64,000 nucleotides of DNA from Mycetocola lacteus (GCF_003667575.1 NZ_RCUY01000002.1:620001-684000), one strand, 5' to 3'; shown: positions 26,291 through 34,688, counted from the first letter of the stretch. Notes: generated from the sequence alone by a model not told the origin. Numbers and translations: made by a program.

Positions 26291-26944
26291 ATGACCGATG
26301 TCACCCCCTTCTCTACCCAGGTTCGCGAGCGCACCCGCCAGGATCACTCCTCGAGCGAGGGGGCCGATTTCATGGCCGACCTGATGCGTGGACGCGGCAC
26401 CCGCGAGGACTACGCGGCCCTCACCGCCCAGCACTTCTTCATCTACGAGGCGCTTGAGGCCGCGGCCGACGCCCAGGCCGACGACGAGGTTGCCGGCAAG
26501 TTTGTGTTCGAGTCGCTGCGCCGCCTGCCCGCGCTTGAGCGCGACCTGGCCTTCCTGCTTGGTGACAACTGGCGCGAGCAGATTGCCCCGCTGCCCACCA
26601 CCGTCAACTATGTGGCCCGGATCAACGAGATCGGCTCGACCTGGGCCGGCGGCCTGATCGCGCACCACTACACCCGCTACCTCGGCGACCTCTCCGGCGG
26701 CCAGTACATCGCCCGCCTGATGAAGCGTCAGTTTGAGCTGGAGGAGGCCGGCGTAGAGTTCTACGCGTTCCCCGAGATCGAGGACCCGGCCGTCTTCAAG
26801 GACGCCTACCGCGAGCTGCTGGACGCCCTGGACTGGGACGAGGCCGAGCGGGAGCGTGTGATCGAGGAGATCGTGCGCGCCTACGCCTACAACACCAACC
26901 TGTTTGTGGACCTCGGCGCCGCCAAGGCCACCGCTGCCGCGTAA
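26291..26944 (+). CDS. hmuO: Biliverdin-producing heme oxygenase
   Basis: This 217-residue cytoplasmic enzyme opens haem to biliverdin, CO and ferrous iron. H19 in TRQDHSSSEG is the expected proximal haem ligand, and HYTRYLGDLSGGQ is the distal-helix signature. The ATG at 26291, preceded by GGAG, gives the usual N-terminus; an in-frame ATG at 26237 sits on the putative transcription start and would add 18 unusual residues. It works with the preceding DUF2470 protein in haem iron use. No haem transporter is encoded in this window. Confidence 0.93.
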   Translation: MTDVTPFSTQVRERTRQDHSSSEGADFMADLMRGRGTREDYAALTAQHFFIYEALEAAADAQADDEVAGKFVFESLRRLPALERDLAFLLGDNWREQIAPLPTTVNYVARINEIGSTWAGGLIAHHYTRYLGDLSGGQYIARLMKRQFELEEAGVEFYAFPEIEDPAVFKDAYRELLDALDWDEAERERVIEEIVRAYAYNTNLFVDLGAAKATAAA

Positions 26945-26958
26945 CCACGGCTTTCTCG

Positions 26959-26990
26959 AACGCGGGTTCCTCCTCGGAGGGGCCCGCGTT
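26959..26990. terminator. Bidirectional terminator between hmuO and the helicase gene
   Basis: AACGCGGG (26959-26966) pairs with CCCGCGTT (26983-26990), with an inner CCTCC/GGAGG pair and a TC loop. It lies between convergent genes. Confidence 0.75.
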
Positions 26991-27020
26991 TGTGCGTGGG
27001 GACGTCGGCCGTTCCGGGCG

Positions 27021-28343
27021 CTAGTCTGCGGCAGGCTCGGCGTCGGGCCCGACGGATTCGCGGCCGCTCATGAAGCGCACCACATCGGGGTCCACGATCA
27101 CGTCACTCGGACGCAGCGGACGCGCCAGGTAGAGCCCGTCCAGGCTGGTTAATCGACTGAGCGCCACATAGGTCTGTCCGGGACTGAACGCGCGCGGCCC
27201 AAGGTCCACGATCGCGCGGTCGTAGGTCTGGCCCTGCGACTTGTGGATCGTCACGGCCCAGGCCAGCCGCAGCGGGAACTGGGTAAACTCGGCCACGATA
27301 TCGCGCTTGAGCTGCTTGGTCAGGGCCGAGTAGGAGTACTTGTACTTCTCCCAGATCGCCGGCTCCACCTCGTGGATCTCGCCGTCCACCTCAACAAACA
27401 CGTTGGTGTCGATCCGGGTGACCGTGCCGATTGTGCCGTTGACCCAGCGCTGCCCGTCGGGTCCGGCCGCGTCGTTGCGCAGGAACATGACCTGCGCCCC
27501 GACCTTGAGCTCCAGTTTGTCGTCGGCGGGGAATGCGGACTTGCCAAACTCCCCGGTAACCTCCGCCCGCGCGGTGAGCAGGCGTCCGGGCAGCTTCTTG
27601 AGCGCGGCCGCGTTGATCCGGGTCACCGCATCGTTGCGGGCGGCCAGGGTGATGATCGTGTCGCCATCCTCGGGTAGCGGACGCTCCCCCGCGGCGTTCA
27701 GACGACCACCAATTTCGGCGTCCACGGTGCCGTGGCGCACGGCTGTGAGCATCCGGCGGAAATCATTGTCGGCCTGGCGGTGGATCTGCACGAGCTCGAT
27801 CACCCGCAGCGGGGCCTCCTGCCACACCTTGGCATCGAAGAACCAGAACGACCGGTAGGTATCAGCGATGTAGTCGCGCTCCTCGCCGTGGCCGGGCACC
27901 GGGGCGAGCTGATACGGGTCACCAAACAGCACTACCTGGACACCGCCGAAGGGTTCGTGGCGGCGTTGGCGGGCCTGGCGCAGGCTGCGATCCATCGCGT
28001 CCATGAGGTCCGCATTGACCATCGAAATCTCGTCGATGACCAGGGTATCGATGGTGTTGAGCAGCTTTTTGGTCTGATCGTTCTGCTCGATTTCCTGATC
28101 GGCGATCAGCCCGATCGGCAGCCGGAAGAGCGAGTGGATGGTCTGCCCACCCACGTTGAGCGCGGCAACACCCGTGGGCGCGCAGATGACGATGGTTTTA
28201 GAGGTGTTCCACGAGAGGTGGTTGAGCAGCGTGGACTTTCCGGTGCCCGCCCGACCGGTCACAAACAGGTGCTCGCGGGTGCCCTCGATGAGGTCAAACA
28301 CCGCCTGCTGTTCGCTACTGAGCGCGGGTGAGGATGATGACAC
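27021..28343 (-). CDS. Pif1/RecD-like SF1B ATP-dependent DNA helicase
   Basis: This 440-residue protein has Walker A TGRAGTGKSTLL (about residues 28-39), APTGVAALNVGGQTIHSLF, Walker B LVIDEISMV, GDPYQLAPV and the C-terminal WAVTIHKSQGQTYDRAIVD and YVALSRLTSLDGLYL motifs. This is the set found in Pif1-like superfamily 1B helicases. The GTG at 28343 is chosen because GAGG lies seven bases upstream; another GTG at 28394 would add 17 residues. It is a single gene, divergent from the PadR operon and probably active in DNA repair or replication-fork maintenance. Confidence 0.85.
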   Translation of the reverse strand: MSSSSPALSSEQQAVFDLIEGTREHLFVTGRAGTGKSTLLNHLSWNTSKTIVICAPTGVAALNVGGQTIHSLFRLPIGLIADQEIEQNDQTKKLLNTIDTLVIDEISMVNADLMDAMDRSLRQARQRRHEPFGGVQVVLFGDPYQLAPVPGHGEERDYIADTYRSFWFFDAKVWQEAPLRVIELVQIHRQADNDFRRMLTAVRHGTVDAEIGGRLNAAGERPLPEDGDTIITLAARNDAVTRINAAALKKLPGRLLTARAEVTGEFGKSAFPADDKLELKVGAQVMFLRNDAAGPDGQRWVNGTIGTVTRIDTNVFVEVDGEIHEVEPAIWEKYKYSYSALTKQLKRDIVAEFTQFPLRLAWAVTIHKSQGQTYDRAIVDLGPRAFSPGQTYVALSRLTSLDGLYLARPLRPSDVIVDPDVVRFMSGRESVGPDAEPAAD

Positions 28344-28465
28344 GCGGGAGCCTCGATTCCAGTTCGGCAGATCCCAGGATACCTCGCCGATCACGACATT
28401 TTGGACACGATGGTTTGACTATTATGCATTCCGTAGTAGTGTGCAGTGTGTTGATAGGAGGTTGT

Positions 28466-28825
28466 GTGGATACAACGCAGCTACTCAAGGGTGTATTGGA
28501 TATCGCCGTACTCGCGGTCATCCGCGACGAGGATGGATACGGATACGACATCGTGCGCCGTCTGCGCGCCGCCGGGCTCGAAGACGTGGGGGATGCCTCG
28601 GTCTATGGAACCCTGCGCCGCCTGTACGCCGCCGGGCTGGTCTCCACCTACGTGGTGCCCTCCGAGGGGGGACCGCACCGCAAGTACTACGGCATCAACG
28701 ATCAGGGCCGCGCGACGCTCGACGCCGACCGCCAAACGTGGAACCACTTCGCCCAGCGCCTCGGTGCGCTGATCAATCCCGAGTCGCCCGCCGACTCCGC
28801 ACCCACTTCAGGGGGAATCAAATGA
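28466..28825 (+). CDS. PadR family transcriptional regulator
   Basis: This 119-residue winged-helix protein contains LLKGVLDIAVLAVIRDEDGYGYDIVRRL and the ASVYGTLRRLYAAGLV recognition region, both typical of PadR. The GTG at 28466 is chosen because TAGGAGG precedes it at good distance. Its stop overlaps the start of the next membrane protein (ATGA), a common arrangement in which PadR controls the membrane protein it is coupled to. Confidence 0.9.
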   Translation: MDTTQLLKGVLDIAVLAVIRDEDGYGYDIVRRLRAAGLEDVGDASVYGTLRRLYAAGLVSTYVVPSEGGPHRKYYGINDQGRATLDADRQTWNHFAQRLGALINPESPADSAPTSGGIK

Positions 28826-29916
28826 CCAGTATCTCGATTGACCCGCGGGTTGATGCCTTCGCCGCCGAGGTCCGCGCCCGTCTGGGCGACCTGGGCCCCG
28901 AGGAGGTCACCGAGCTGACCGAGGGCCTGGAGGCGGACCTCGCCGAGCGCCTGGCCGACACCGGGGACCTCGGCGACGCCACCGCCTACGCCCGCGAGCT
29001 CCGCGAGTCCGCCGGGCTCCCGGCTCAGGGCCCGCATGTCCCGCCCATACAAACCTCCCGCGAGTGGTGGGCCGAGCGCCGGGCGCAGGCACTCGCGTTC
29101 TCCCGGCGCCGCGGAGTCGCCCCGATCACGCGCTTTCTGGTGGCGCTGCGGCCGGTGTGGTGGTTCGCTCGCGGATTCGCGCTGTTCCTCTGCATCGGAA
29201 CCCTCGGGGCACGCCTCAACTGGCTCCTCCCCGCCGACCCGCTGGGGTGGATTGTGCTGGCCGCCCTCGTGGTGCTCAGCGTGCAGTGGGGACGCGGGAT
29301 CTGGCTGGGCTCGCGTTTCCTGCGCATCCTCAAGGCCGCGGCGAGCGTCGTGGCGGTCCTGGTGCTCATGATCGCGATCCCCTCCGCAATCAACCAGCTT
29401 TCCTATGCTCCGTATTCGTCCGGGTCCGCATCCAGCGACAGCTTCGAGGCCCCGATCCCCGAGGGTCTGCGGATGAATGGTGAGCCGGTGGATAACATCT
29501 TCGCCTTTGACTGCGCGGGCGAGCCCATCAACCGGGTGCAACTCTTCGATGCCGGTGGAAAACCGCTGGTTCTCGAGGAGACCGATGAGAACGGACTCCT
29601 CCAGCGTCAAACCGAACGGGGCGAACTGACCTATTTGAAGGCGCGCACCGAGACCGCGCAGGGTTCGATTTATAACGCGTACCCGCTGCCGTTGATCCCC
29701 ACAACAACCGACCCGAATACCGGTGCAATCGCGACGCCGACCCCCAGCGCGGCCGCGCCCGGGGAGGCCGCGCCCGGGGAGGCCGACGCGGGCACCGCCG
29801 TACGCCCGTTTGAACGTGCCCGTCCCCTGCCGGGCTGCCCGAGCGCCCCCACGGCCCCCGCCGCCCCCACCGAGGAGGCACCCGCCGGCGGGGCCCCCGC
29901 CGAGCCCGCACCCTAA
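28822..29916 (+). CDS. HAAS/DUF1700-like membrane protein co-expressed with PadR
   Basis: This 364-residue protein has an N-terminal helical region VRARLGDLGPEEVTELTEGLEADLAERL, resembling the HAAS domain that accompanies PadR regulators. Three to four membrane helices follow at about residues 110-195, then an extracytoplasmic region ending in a long Pro/Ala/Glu-rich tail (about residues 300-364) with GEAAPGEA repeats. The stop of padR overlaps its start. An envelope function under PadR control is likely, but no catalytic motif is visible. Confidence 0.78.
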   Translation: MTSISIDPRVDAFAAEVRARLGDLGPEEVTELTEGLEADLAERLADTGDLGDATAYARELRESAGLPAQGPHVPPIQTSREWWAERRAQALAFSRRRGVAPITRFLVALRPVWWFARGFALFLCIGTLGARLNWLLPADPLGWIVLAALVVLSVQWGRGIWLGSRFLRILKAAASVVAVLVLMIAIPSAINQLSYAPYSSGSASSDSFEAPIPEGLRMNGEPVDNIFAFDCAGEPINRVQLFDAGGKPLVLEETDENGLLQRQTERGELTYLKARTETAQGSIYNAYPLPLIPTTTDPNTGAIATPTPSAAAPGEAAPGEADAGTAVRPFERARPLPGCPSAPTAPAAPTEEAPAGGAPAEPAP

Positions 29917-29945
29917 CCACCCGCACGCATCACATCGGAGGCATC

Positions 29946-30098
29946 ATGAACGAACGTCTGACCCGCCCCGTGGCCGGCCCGGACTCGCAGACCCGCCTGG
30001 ATCCGCGTCCCGCGCTGTACTCGATCCCGGTGGACATCGCCCCCTGGCTCGAGCGAGCGGCCGAGGCTCACCACCCGGACGCGCCCCACACCGCCTAG
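29946..30098 (+). CDS. Small protein of 50 residues, unknown function
   Basis: This short frame starts with ATG 30 bases after the PadR-linked membrane protein, is preceded by CGGAGG at ideal spacing, and ends right before a strong terminator. It encodes a charged, proline-containing peptide (start MNERLTRPVAGP, end EAHHPDAPHTA) with no membrane segment. The ribosome binding site and operon position support real translation. No family is recognised. Confidence 0.6.
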   Translation: MNERLTRPVAGPDSQTRLDPRPALYSIPVDIAPWLERAAEAHHPDAPHTA

Positions 30099-30103
30099 AA
30101 ACG

Positions 30104-30135
30104 GAATGCCCGGCTCCCTTCGGAGCCGGGCATTC
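30104..30135. terminator. Bidirectional intrinsic terminator
   Basis: A perfect 14-bp stem (30104-30117 with 30122-30135) and a CTTC tetraloop lie between the convergent PadR operon and the CopD-CtaG gene. Confidence 0.9.
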
Positions 30136-30146
30136 TGCACTCGGGG

Positions 30147-32117
30147 CTATTTCCCGGCGTCCTCGCGTTCGGCCATCTTGGCTAGGCGCGCGTTGTAGGC
30201 CTTGAGCTCGGCGTCCCCGGAGCGGTCGGCCCGGCGGTCCGAGCGGCGCTGCTCCTTCACGTCATTGCGGCTCCACTGGATGGCCACCGCGATCGCCAGG
30301 GCCACGGTCGGAATCTCGCCGATGCTCCAGGTGATACCGCCGCCGACTCGCTGATCATCCATCGGCGGGTCCCCCCAGGTGCGCCCGGTCGCGCCGAACC
30401 AGTCGGCCACAAACAGGCCGGTATTGGACATGATCGCGAGCCCGAAGAACGCGTGGAACGCCATGGTGGCGATCAGCAGAATCAGGCGCATCGGGTAGGC
30501 CAGGCGGTGCGGAACCGGGTCGATTCCGATCAGCGACTGCACAAACAGGTACCCGGTGATGACAAAGTGGATAATCATCCACTCGTGGCCGATGTGGTCC
30601 ACCATCGACCAGCGGAAGATCTCGGTGTAGTAGAACACCCACAGCGATCCAGCAAAGAGGACGGCGGTCACTACCGGGTTGGTGATGATCGTCGCAAAGC
30701 GCGAGTGTACGGCGGTGAGGATCCATTCGCGGGCACCGCGGGAGCCGTCCTGCCGCTTGCGAATCGCGCGCATCGCCAGGGTCACCGGTGCCCCGGGCAC
30801 CAGGAGGACCGGGACGGCCATGGTGAGCGCCATATGGCCCATCATGTGGGTCGAGAACAGGAAGCGCTGGTAGACGTTGATGCCACCGCTGGTGATCCAC
30901 ATCAGCAGCAGCAACCCGGCAATCCAGGACACCGCACGCAGCCACGGCCACTTATCCCCGCGCTTGTAGAGACGGTACATCCCGGCAAGGTAGAAGAAGA
31001 TTCCGAATGCGCCCACCAGCAGCCAGATCAGGTCGACCTCCCACAGCGTGAACAGACGCCAGGGGGTCAGCTCGGGCGGCAGCTTATCGCCGGTGAGCAG
31101 TTCGGCCGGGGTACGGGTGGGGGAGGTGTCTTCCAGGACCGGTGTGGCCGTGCGGCCAAGGGCAGCGGCGACGCCCGAGGCGATCCCCATAAACGCCAGC
31201 TCCGCCACCACGATCCACCAGAACGTGGAGTTCTTGCCGCGCTTTTCCAGACGGTCGATCATCCGCAGCCGATAGGTTGCCCCAAACAGGCCCAGGACCA
31301 CCAGCGAGAGTCCCTTGAGGACCACCAGGAAGCCGTAGGGCGTGAGGAGCTGCTCGAGGGATCCCACCCGCAGCGCGGCGCTGGCATAGCCGGAAATCGC
31401 GACCACCACGAAGCACACGAGCGCCAGGGTGGAGTACCGGGCGAGGACCACGGGAAGCCGCCCGCGTTCCAGATGCGACCGAATGAACACCAGGGTGAGC
31501 AGTCCGCCCAACCAGATGCCGGCAAACAGCAGGTGCAGGCCGAGGGCGGTGACCGCCTGCCCGTGGCCGGAGGTTCCGGCGGCGTGGCCCTGCTGCGCCA
31601 TCGGGAGCAGGGAGAAGGCCGCAAGGACCCCCACGAAGAAGACGAGGGTTTGCCCGCGCACCGAGAAGCACAGCACGGTCACGGCGGCGGCGATCAGCGT
31701 GGTGATCAGCCAGGCTCGACCGGCCTCCACGTCGGTGAAGAAGACCCCGATCTTGGATCCGAATTCCTGGGTGAGTTCAAACTTGGTGCCGGTGACGTTG
31801 AGGAAGGTGAGTACGCCGGTGGCCCCCGAGGCTACCGTGAACAGAGCCGCGCTGGCCGAGGCCACGTCGAGCGCCGCACCGTACTCGCGACGCTGCGGGG
31901 TCAGGGCAAAGAGCACGAGGGTGAGCGCACCGATCATGCCGGCGGCGGTGATGTTCACGATCATCTTGGCGATCGGCAGGCCGTAGCGCACGGCGGCACC
32001 GGGGTCGCTGAGCTGCTGAGCCTGGGCACCCCCACCGATCGCGAGCGCGCCAAACAGGGCGATCAGGGCGATCAGCAAAAGAACTGCGGGGGCGACGATT
32101 CGGGTTACGCGTGACAC
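30147..32117 (-). CDS. CopD-CtaG fusion: copper resistance / cytochrome c oxidase assembly membrane protein
   Basis: This 656-residue protein has about 14 membrane helices. The N-terminal half (to about residue 320) resembles CopD (GHAAGTSGHGQAVTALGLHLLFAGIWLGGLLTL). The C-terminal half is the caa3-type CtaG domain with histidine-containing helices: FLFSTHMMGHMALTMAVPVLL, HIGHEWMIIHFVITGYLF and MAFHAFFGLAIM. CopD-CtaG fusions are common in actinobacteria and are linked to copper delivery to cytochrome oxidase. The C-terminus is charged and cytoplasmic. It is a single gene. Confidence 0.9.
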   Translation of the reverse strand: MSRVTRIVAPAVLLLIALIALFGALAIGGGAQAQQLSDPGAAVRYGLPIAKMIVNITAAGMIGALTLVLFALTPQRREYGAALDVASASAALFTVASGATGVLTFLNVTGTKFELTQEFGSKIGVFFTDVEAGRAWLITTLIAAAVTVLCFSVRGQTLVFFVGVLAAFSLLPMAQQGHAAGTSGHGQAVTALGLHLLFAGIWLGGLLTLVFIRSHLERGRLPVVLARYSTLALVCFVVVAISGYASAALRVGSLEQLLTPYGFLVVLKGLSLVVLGLFGATYRLRMIDRLEKRGKNSTFWWIVVAELAFMGIASGVAAALGRTATPVLEDTSPTRTPAELLTGDKLPPELTPWRLFTLWEVDLIWLLVGAFGIFFYLAGMYRLYKRGDKWPWLRAVSWIAGLLLLMWITSGGINVYQRFLFSTHMMGHMALTMAVPVLLVPGAPVTLAMRAIRKRQDGSRGAREWILTAVHSRFATIITNPVVTAVLFAGSLWVFYYTEIFRWSMVDHIGHEWMIIHFVITGYLFVQSLIGIDPVPHRLAYPMRLILLIATMAFHAFFGLAIMSNTGLFVADWFGATGRTWGDPPMDDQRVGGGITWSIGEIPTVALAIAVAIQWSRNDVKEQRRSDRRADRSGDAELKAYNARLAKMAEREDAGK

Positions 32118-32214
32118 CGTCCCAGCCTACGCGAGTGCACGCCCCCTTAAAACTCGCGGTGCCGGTGGCTAGCCCACCAACACCGCCTTCGAACCAGCCG
32201 AACCCGAGCAACGC

Positions 32215-32248
32215 AAAAGGGACAGGCCCTTGCGGGTCTGTCCCTTTT
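32215..32248 (-). terminator. Second (distal) hup-type terminator
   Basis: AAAAGGGACAG (32215-32225) pairs with CTGTCCCTTTT (32238-32248). Its outer stem is nearly the same as that of the proximal hup terminator, but its inner stem differs. Confidence 0.85.
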
Positions 32249-32323
32249 GAAGCCGTTGTAGCTGACACTACTTGGCAGCTAGCCCACCACACTGCCTTCG
32301 AACCAGCCGAACCCGAGCAACGC

Positions 32324-32355
32324 AAAAGGGACGGTTCCGAAGAACCGTCCCTTTT
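32324..32355 (-). terminator. Proximal hup terminator
   Basis: A perfect 14-bp stem (32324-32337 with 32342-32355), a CGAA tetraloop and A/T-rich ends form an intrinsic terminator 20 bases after the hup stop codon. Confidence 0.9.
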
Positions 32356-32374
32356 GAAGCCGTGTTGGCGAAGA

Positions 32375-32662
32375 CTACTTGGCGGCAGCCTTCAGCTTCG
32401 AACCAGCCGAAACCTTGACCGAGTGACCGGCCGGAATCTGGATCTCGGCACCGGTCTGCGGGTTGCGGCCGGTGCGAGCTGCACGTGCGGTGCGCTCTAC
32501 AGCGAGCCAACCCGGGATGGTGACCTTAACGTCGTTTGCAACCGACTCGGCCAGAACGTTGAACAGGGCATCGAGCACGCCGCCGACAGCAGCCTGGCTC
32601 TGGCCGGACTCGGAAGCGATCTTCGCAACGAGCTCGGTCTTGTTAAGAGTCTTATCAGCCAT
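32375..32662 (-). CDS. hup: HU family DNA-binding protein
   Basis: This 95-residue nucleoid protein starts MADKTLNKTELVAKIASESG and has the DNA-binding arm signature GRNPQTGAEIQIPAG. It ends at AAAK, without the long lysine-rich tail seen in mycobacterial and streptomycete HupS. GAGGA precedes the ATG at 32662. It is transcribed alone and followed by two hup-like tail copies and two terminators. Confidence 0.95.
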   Translation of the reverse strand: MADKTLNKTELVAKIASESGQSQAAVGGVLDALFNVLAESVANDVKVTIPGWLAVERTARAARTGRNPQTGAEIQIPAGHSVKVSAGSKLKAAAK

Positions 32663-32874
32663 GAGTGTCCTCCTCGGACTTTCTTGCAGTCTGTAACTGG
32701 TACGTTCCACGAGCTCGCCTGAGTTCGTAGTTGGTCCACGAGGACCGCCTTGAATGTACCAGAAATCCGCATGTTTTCGCGGATATTCCGGCGGTTCCGG
32801 CCGAAATTGTCCGCGTGTCGCCGGATTCTTTGATTTTGTTCACAGTCTGCGGCCGATTTTGGGGGGTTAAACGC

Positions 32875-32906
32875 CTCAGGGCGCCCGCCGAAGCGGACGC
32901 CCTGAG
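32875..32906 (-). terminator. Terminator of the rpmB-rpmG-rpsN operon
   Basis: CTCAGGGCG (32875-32883) pairs with CGCCCTGAG (32898-32906), and the stem extends inward through a CGAA-containing loop. It lies 38 bases after the rpsN stop. Confidence 0.8.
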
Positions 32907-32943
32907 AGCAAGTGTTTCACCGTGTGGTGAGTGGGAGGAAGAC

Positions 32944-33249
32944 CTACCAGCTCGACTTGGTGATACCCGGCAGCTCACCGCGGTGAGCCATGTCGCGGAA
33001 GCGCACACGGGAGACACCGAACTTGGTGAGGATACCCCGGGGGCGTCCGTCAACGGCGTCGCGGTTGCGCACGCGCACCGGCGAAGCGTTGCGGGGCAGC
33101 TTCTGCAGGCCCAGACGAGCGGCTTCGCGCTCGGCGGGGGTCGACTCGGGGTTAACCAGAGCCTTCTTCAGCTCGAGACGCTTTTCTGCGTAGCGCTCGA
33201 CGATGACCTTGCGCTGTTCGTTCTTGGCGATCATGCTCTTCTTAGCCAT
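32944..33249 (-). CDS. rpsN: 30S ribosomal protein S14, zinc-independent type
   Basis: This 101-residue S14 has the longer form without the CxxC...CxxC zinc ribbon; the segment [22 protein letters not shown] covers the former zinc site. The ending [15 protein letters not shown] is typical. It is the last gene of rpmB-rpmG-rpsN, an order known in actinobacteria for zinc-free ribosomal paralogues that are often under Zur control. The zur and znu genes lie 2.3 kb away. Confidence 0.96.
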   Translation of the reverse strand: MAKKSMIAKNEQRKVIVERYAEKRLELKKALVNPESTPAEREAARLGLQKLPRNASPVRVRNRDAVDGRPRGILTKFGVSRVRFRDMAHRGELPGITKSSW

Positions 33250-33251
33250 GT

Positions 33252-33419
33252 TTAGCGCTCCTCTCGGAATTCAACGTGCTTGCGCACTACGGGGTCGTAC
33301 TTCTTCAGCACGATACGGTCGGGGTTGTTCCGGCGGTTCTTGCGGGTTACGTAGGTGTAACCGGTGCCCGCGGTGGAACGGAGCTTGATGATGGGACGTA
33401 CGTCCTGGTGCTTAGCCAT
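33252..33419 (-). CDS. rpmG: 50S ribosomal protein L33
   Basis: This 55-residue protein starts [20 protein letters not shown] and has [18 protein letters not shown], with no cysteines, so it is the zinc-independent type. It lies 2 bases from both neighbours in the operon, an arrangement that implies tight co-translation. Its length and sequence are standard for L33. Confidence 0.95.
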   Translation of the reverse strand: MAKHQDVRPIIKLRSTAGTGYTYVTRKNRRNNPDRIVLKKYDPVVRKHVEFREER

Positions 33420-33421
33420 GA

Positions 33422-33658
33422 TTAAATCTTGCCTCCACGAGCCAGGATGTCCTTGACGACGGACTCGATGCCACGAGCGTCGATAACCTTGATGCCCTTG
33501 GCGCTCAGGGTCAGGGTAACGTTACGGCGAAGCGAGGGTACGTAGTACGTCTTCTTCTGAACGTTGGGGTCAAACCGACGCTTGGTGCGACGGTGCGAGT
33601 GTGAAATGTTGTGTCCGAAGCCGGGAACGGCGCCGGTCACCTGGCACACTGATGCCAT
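33422..33658 (-). CDS. rpmB: 50S ribosomal protein L28
   Basis: This 78-residue protein starts [22 protein letters not shown] and ends in [12 protein letters not shown]. It has one cysteine, so a zinc ribbon cannot form. The ATG at 33658 is preceded by AAGGAGAAT. A perfect palindrome lies 21 bases upstream (33679-33697). It is the first gene of rpmB-rpmG-rpsN. Confidence 0.95.
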   Translation of the reverse strand: MASVCQVTGAVPGFGHNISHSHRRTKRRFDPNVQKKTYYVPSLRRNVTLTLSAKGIKVIDARGIESVVKDILARGGKI

Positions 33659-33678
33659 TGTGATTCTCCTTGAATACC

Positions 33679-33697
33679 GCGAAACCGATGGTTTCGC
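33679..33697. promoter_or_regulatory. Palindrome in the rpmB leader
   Basis: GCGAAACC-GAT-GGTTTCGC is a perfect inverted repeat with 8-base arms, 21 bases from the rpmB start. It could be an operator or an RNA hairpin near the ribosome binding site. It does not match the znuA box. Confidence 0.5.
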
Positions 33698-33789
33698 CCA
33701 AGATCTCTTGTCGGCACGAAGTGACTCGCACCCGAGAGAGCGAGGTTTTCGTACGATCCAGACGGGGGAGTCCGTCCGGCCAAGGGTCA

Positions 33790-33818
33790 AGCTTATCTCA
33801 TAACGACACTCCCGGCAA
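33790..33818 (-). promoter_or_regulatory. Weak candidate promoter for rpmB-rpmG-rpsN
   Basis: On the minus strand TTGCCG (33818-33813) and TAAGCT (33795-33790) are 17 bases apart. TTATCTCATAA overlaps the -10 region and has half-sites faintly like the znuA palindrome. Confidence 0.3.
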
Positions 33819-33903
33819 ACCATTTCGGGCCGCGGGGACGCGGTGCGTCCTCACGGCCCGAAGTGCACCCCTCAAAGCGTGCGCCTATATAAGAGGGGTG
33901 TCC

Positions 33904-34509
33904 CTAGCGCGCGATTGCCGGTTCGGGGTGGGTCACAAGTTCCGTGAACCGGCGGAACGCGGTTTCCACCAGGGTGATTGGTACCGCATCGGCCCCATAG
34001 AGGTGGAGTCGATAGCGCAGCCCGGAGAGCACCGCGACCAGCAACTCGGCCTCGGACTCGGCATCTTCCTCGCTGGCACCGTGTGCGAGTGCCCACTCAT
34101 ACAGGGCGCGCACCCAGTCGCTGTGGGCGGCGGCAAGGATGCCGTCACCCGCCGGATAGCGCAGGCGTTCGGTCACACCGGCCTCGAATGAGAGCCGTCC
34201 GGCAAGGAGGCCGCGACGCGACAGGGATTCCTCCCAGGCGCGCACTCCGGCTTCGACGAGTTCCTCGCTATTGATCGCACCGGGTTTGATGCCCCCCAGC
34301 ATCAACACCTGCCGATCGCGCACCACGCCCAGGATCTCCTGGTCGAGCTGCTCGCGATTTCCGAAGTGGTACACCAGCGCAAAGGTACTGACGCCGAGCG
34401 CATCCGCAAGCGCGCGGAACGAGGCCTGCGCAAGCGGCACGTCCACGAGGAACTCGAGGATCTGATCCAATAATTCTGTTTTTCTTTCCGGATTTCCGGT
34501 CCTAGCCAT
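33904..34509 (-). CDS. TetR family regulator, paralogue of the divergent neighbour
   Basis: This 201-residue protein has a helix-turn-helix region FRALADALGVSTFALVYHFGN near residues 28-48. It begins MARTGNPERKTELLDQILEF, clearly related to the divergent protein (MGRPANPNRRPELLSQILEH). The ATG at 34509 matches the paralogue's start; the frame is open further upstream but would cross the shared regulatory region. No adjacent target gene other than the paralogue is present. Confidence 0.85.
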   Translation of the reverse strand: MARTGNPERKTELLDQILEFLVDVPLAQASFRALADALGVSTFALVYHFGNREQLDQEILGVVRDRQVLMLGGIKPGAINSEELVEAGVRAWEESLSRRGLLAGRLSFEAGVTERLRYPAGDGILAAAHSDWVRALYEWALAHGASEEDAESEAELLVAVLSGLRYRLHLYGADAVPITLVETAFRRFTELVTHPEPAIAR

Positions 34510-34585
34510 GTTTTCCCCCAAACAACATTCCAAGTCCGCATCGGTGCGTTCTCGGTCGCGGCGGTTTCCGCGGCGCCTCATTGTA

Positions 34586-34599
34586 AGAACACTTGTTCT
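34586..34599. promoter_or_regulatory. AGAACA-CT-TGTTCT palindrome (SOS-box-like or TetR operator)
   Basis: This perfect 14-base palindrome contains GAAC-N4-GTTC, the core of Gram-positive LexA boxes. It lies between the two divergent TetR genes, 77 bases from one start and 90 from the other. It may instead be the operator of one of these regulators. Confidence 0.55.
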
Positions 34600-34688
34600 G
34601 AAAACCGGCTGTGAGTTCAGGAGAACGGACGCCGTGGTGTCGCACACTAGGTGTTATTCTTCCGATTGTTATCTAGGAAGGGGACCGC

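Larger units (their letters stand above)
32167..32412 (-). repeat. Duplicated hup 3' ends, each with its own terminator
   Basis: The sequence CTTCGAACCAGCCGAA, part of the hup coding end, starts at 32396 in the gene and recurs at 32296 and 32187. The two downstream copies are near-identical to each other over about 50 bases, including CCCGAGCAACGCAAAAGGG. Each copy is followed by an AAAAGGGAC...GTCCCTTTT hairpin. This reads as repeated duplication of hup tail plus terminator. Confidence 0.88.

Noticed and set aside
30453..32114. Plus-strand frame of 553 codons
   Set aside because: It is the antisense shadow of the CopD-CtaG gene, which has clear membrane and histidine motifs.
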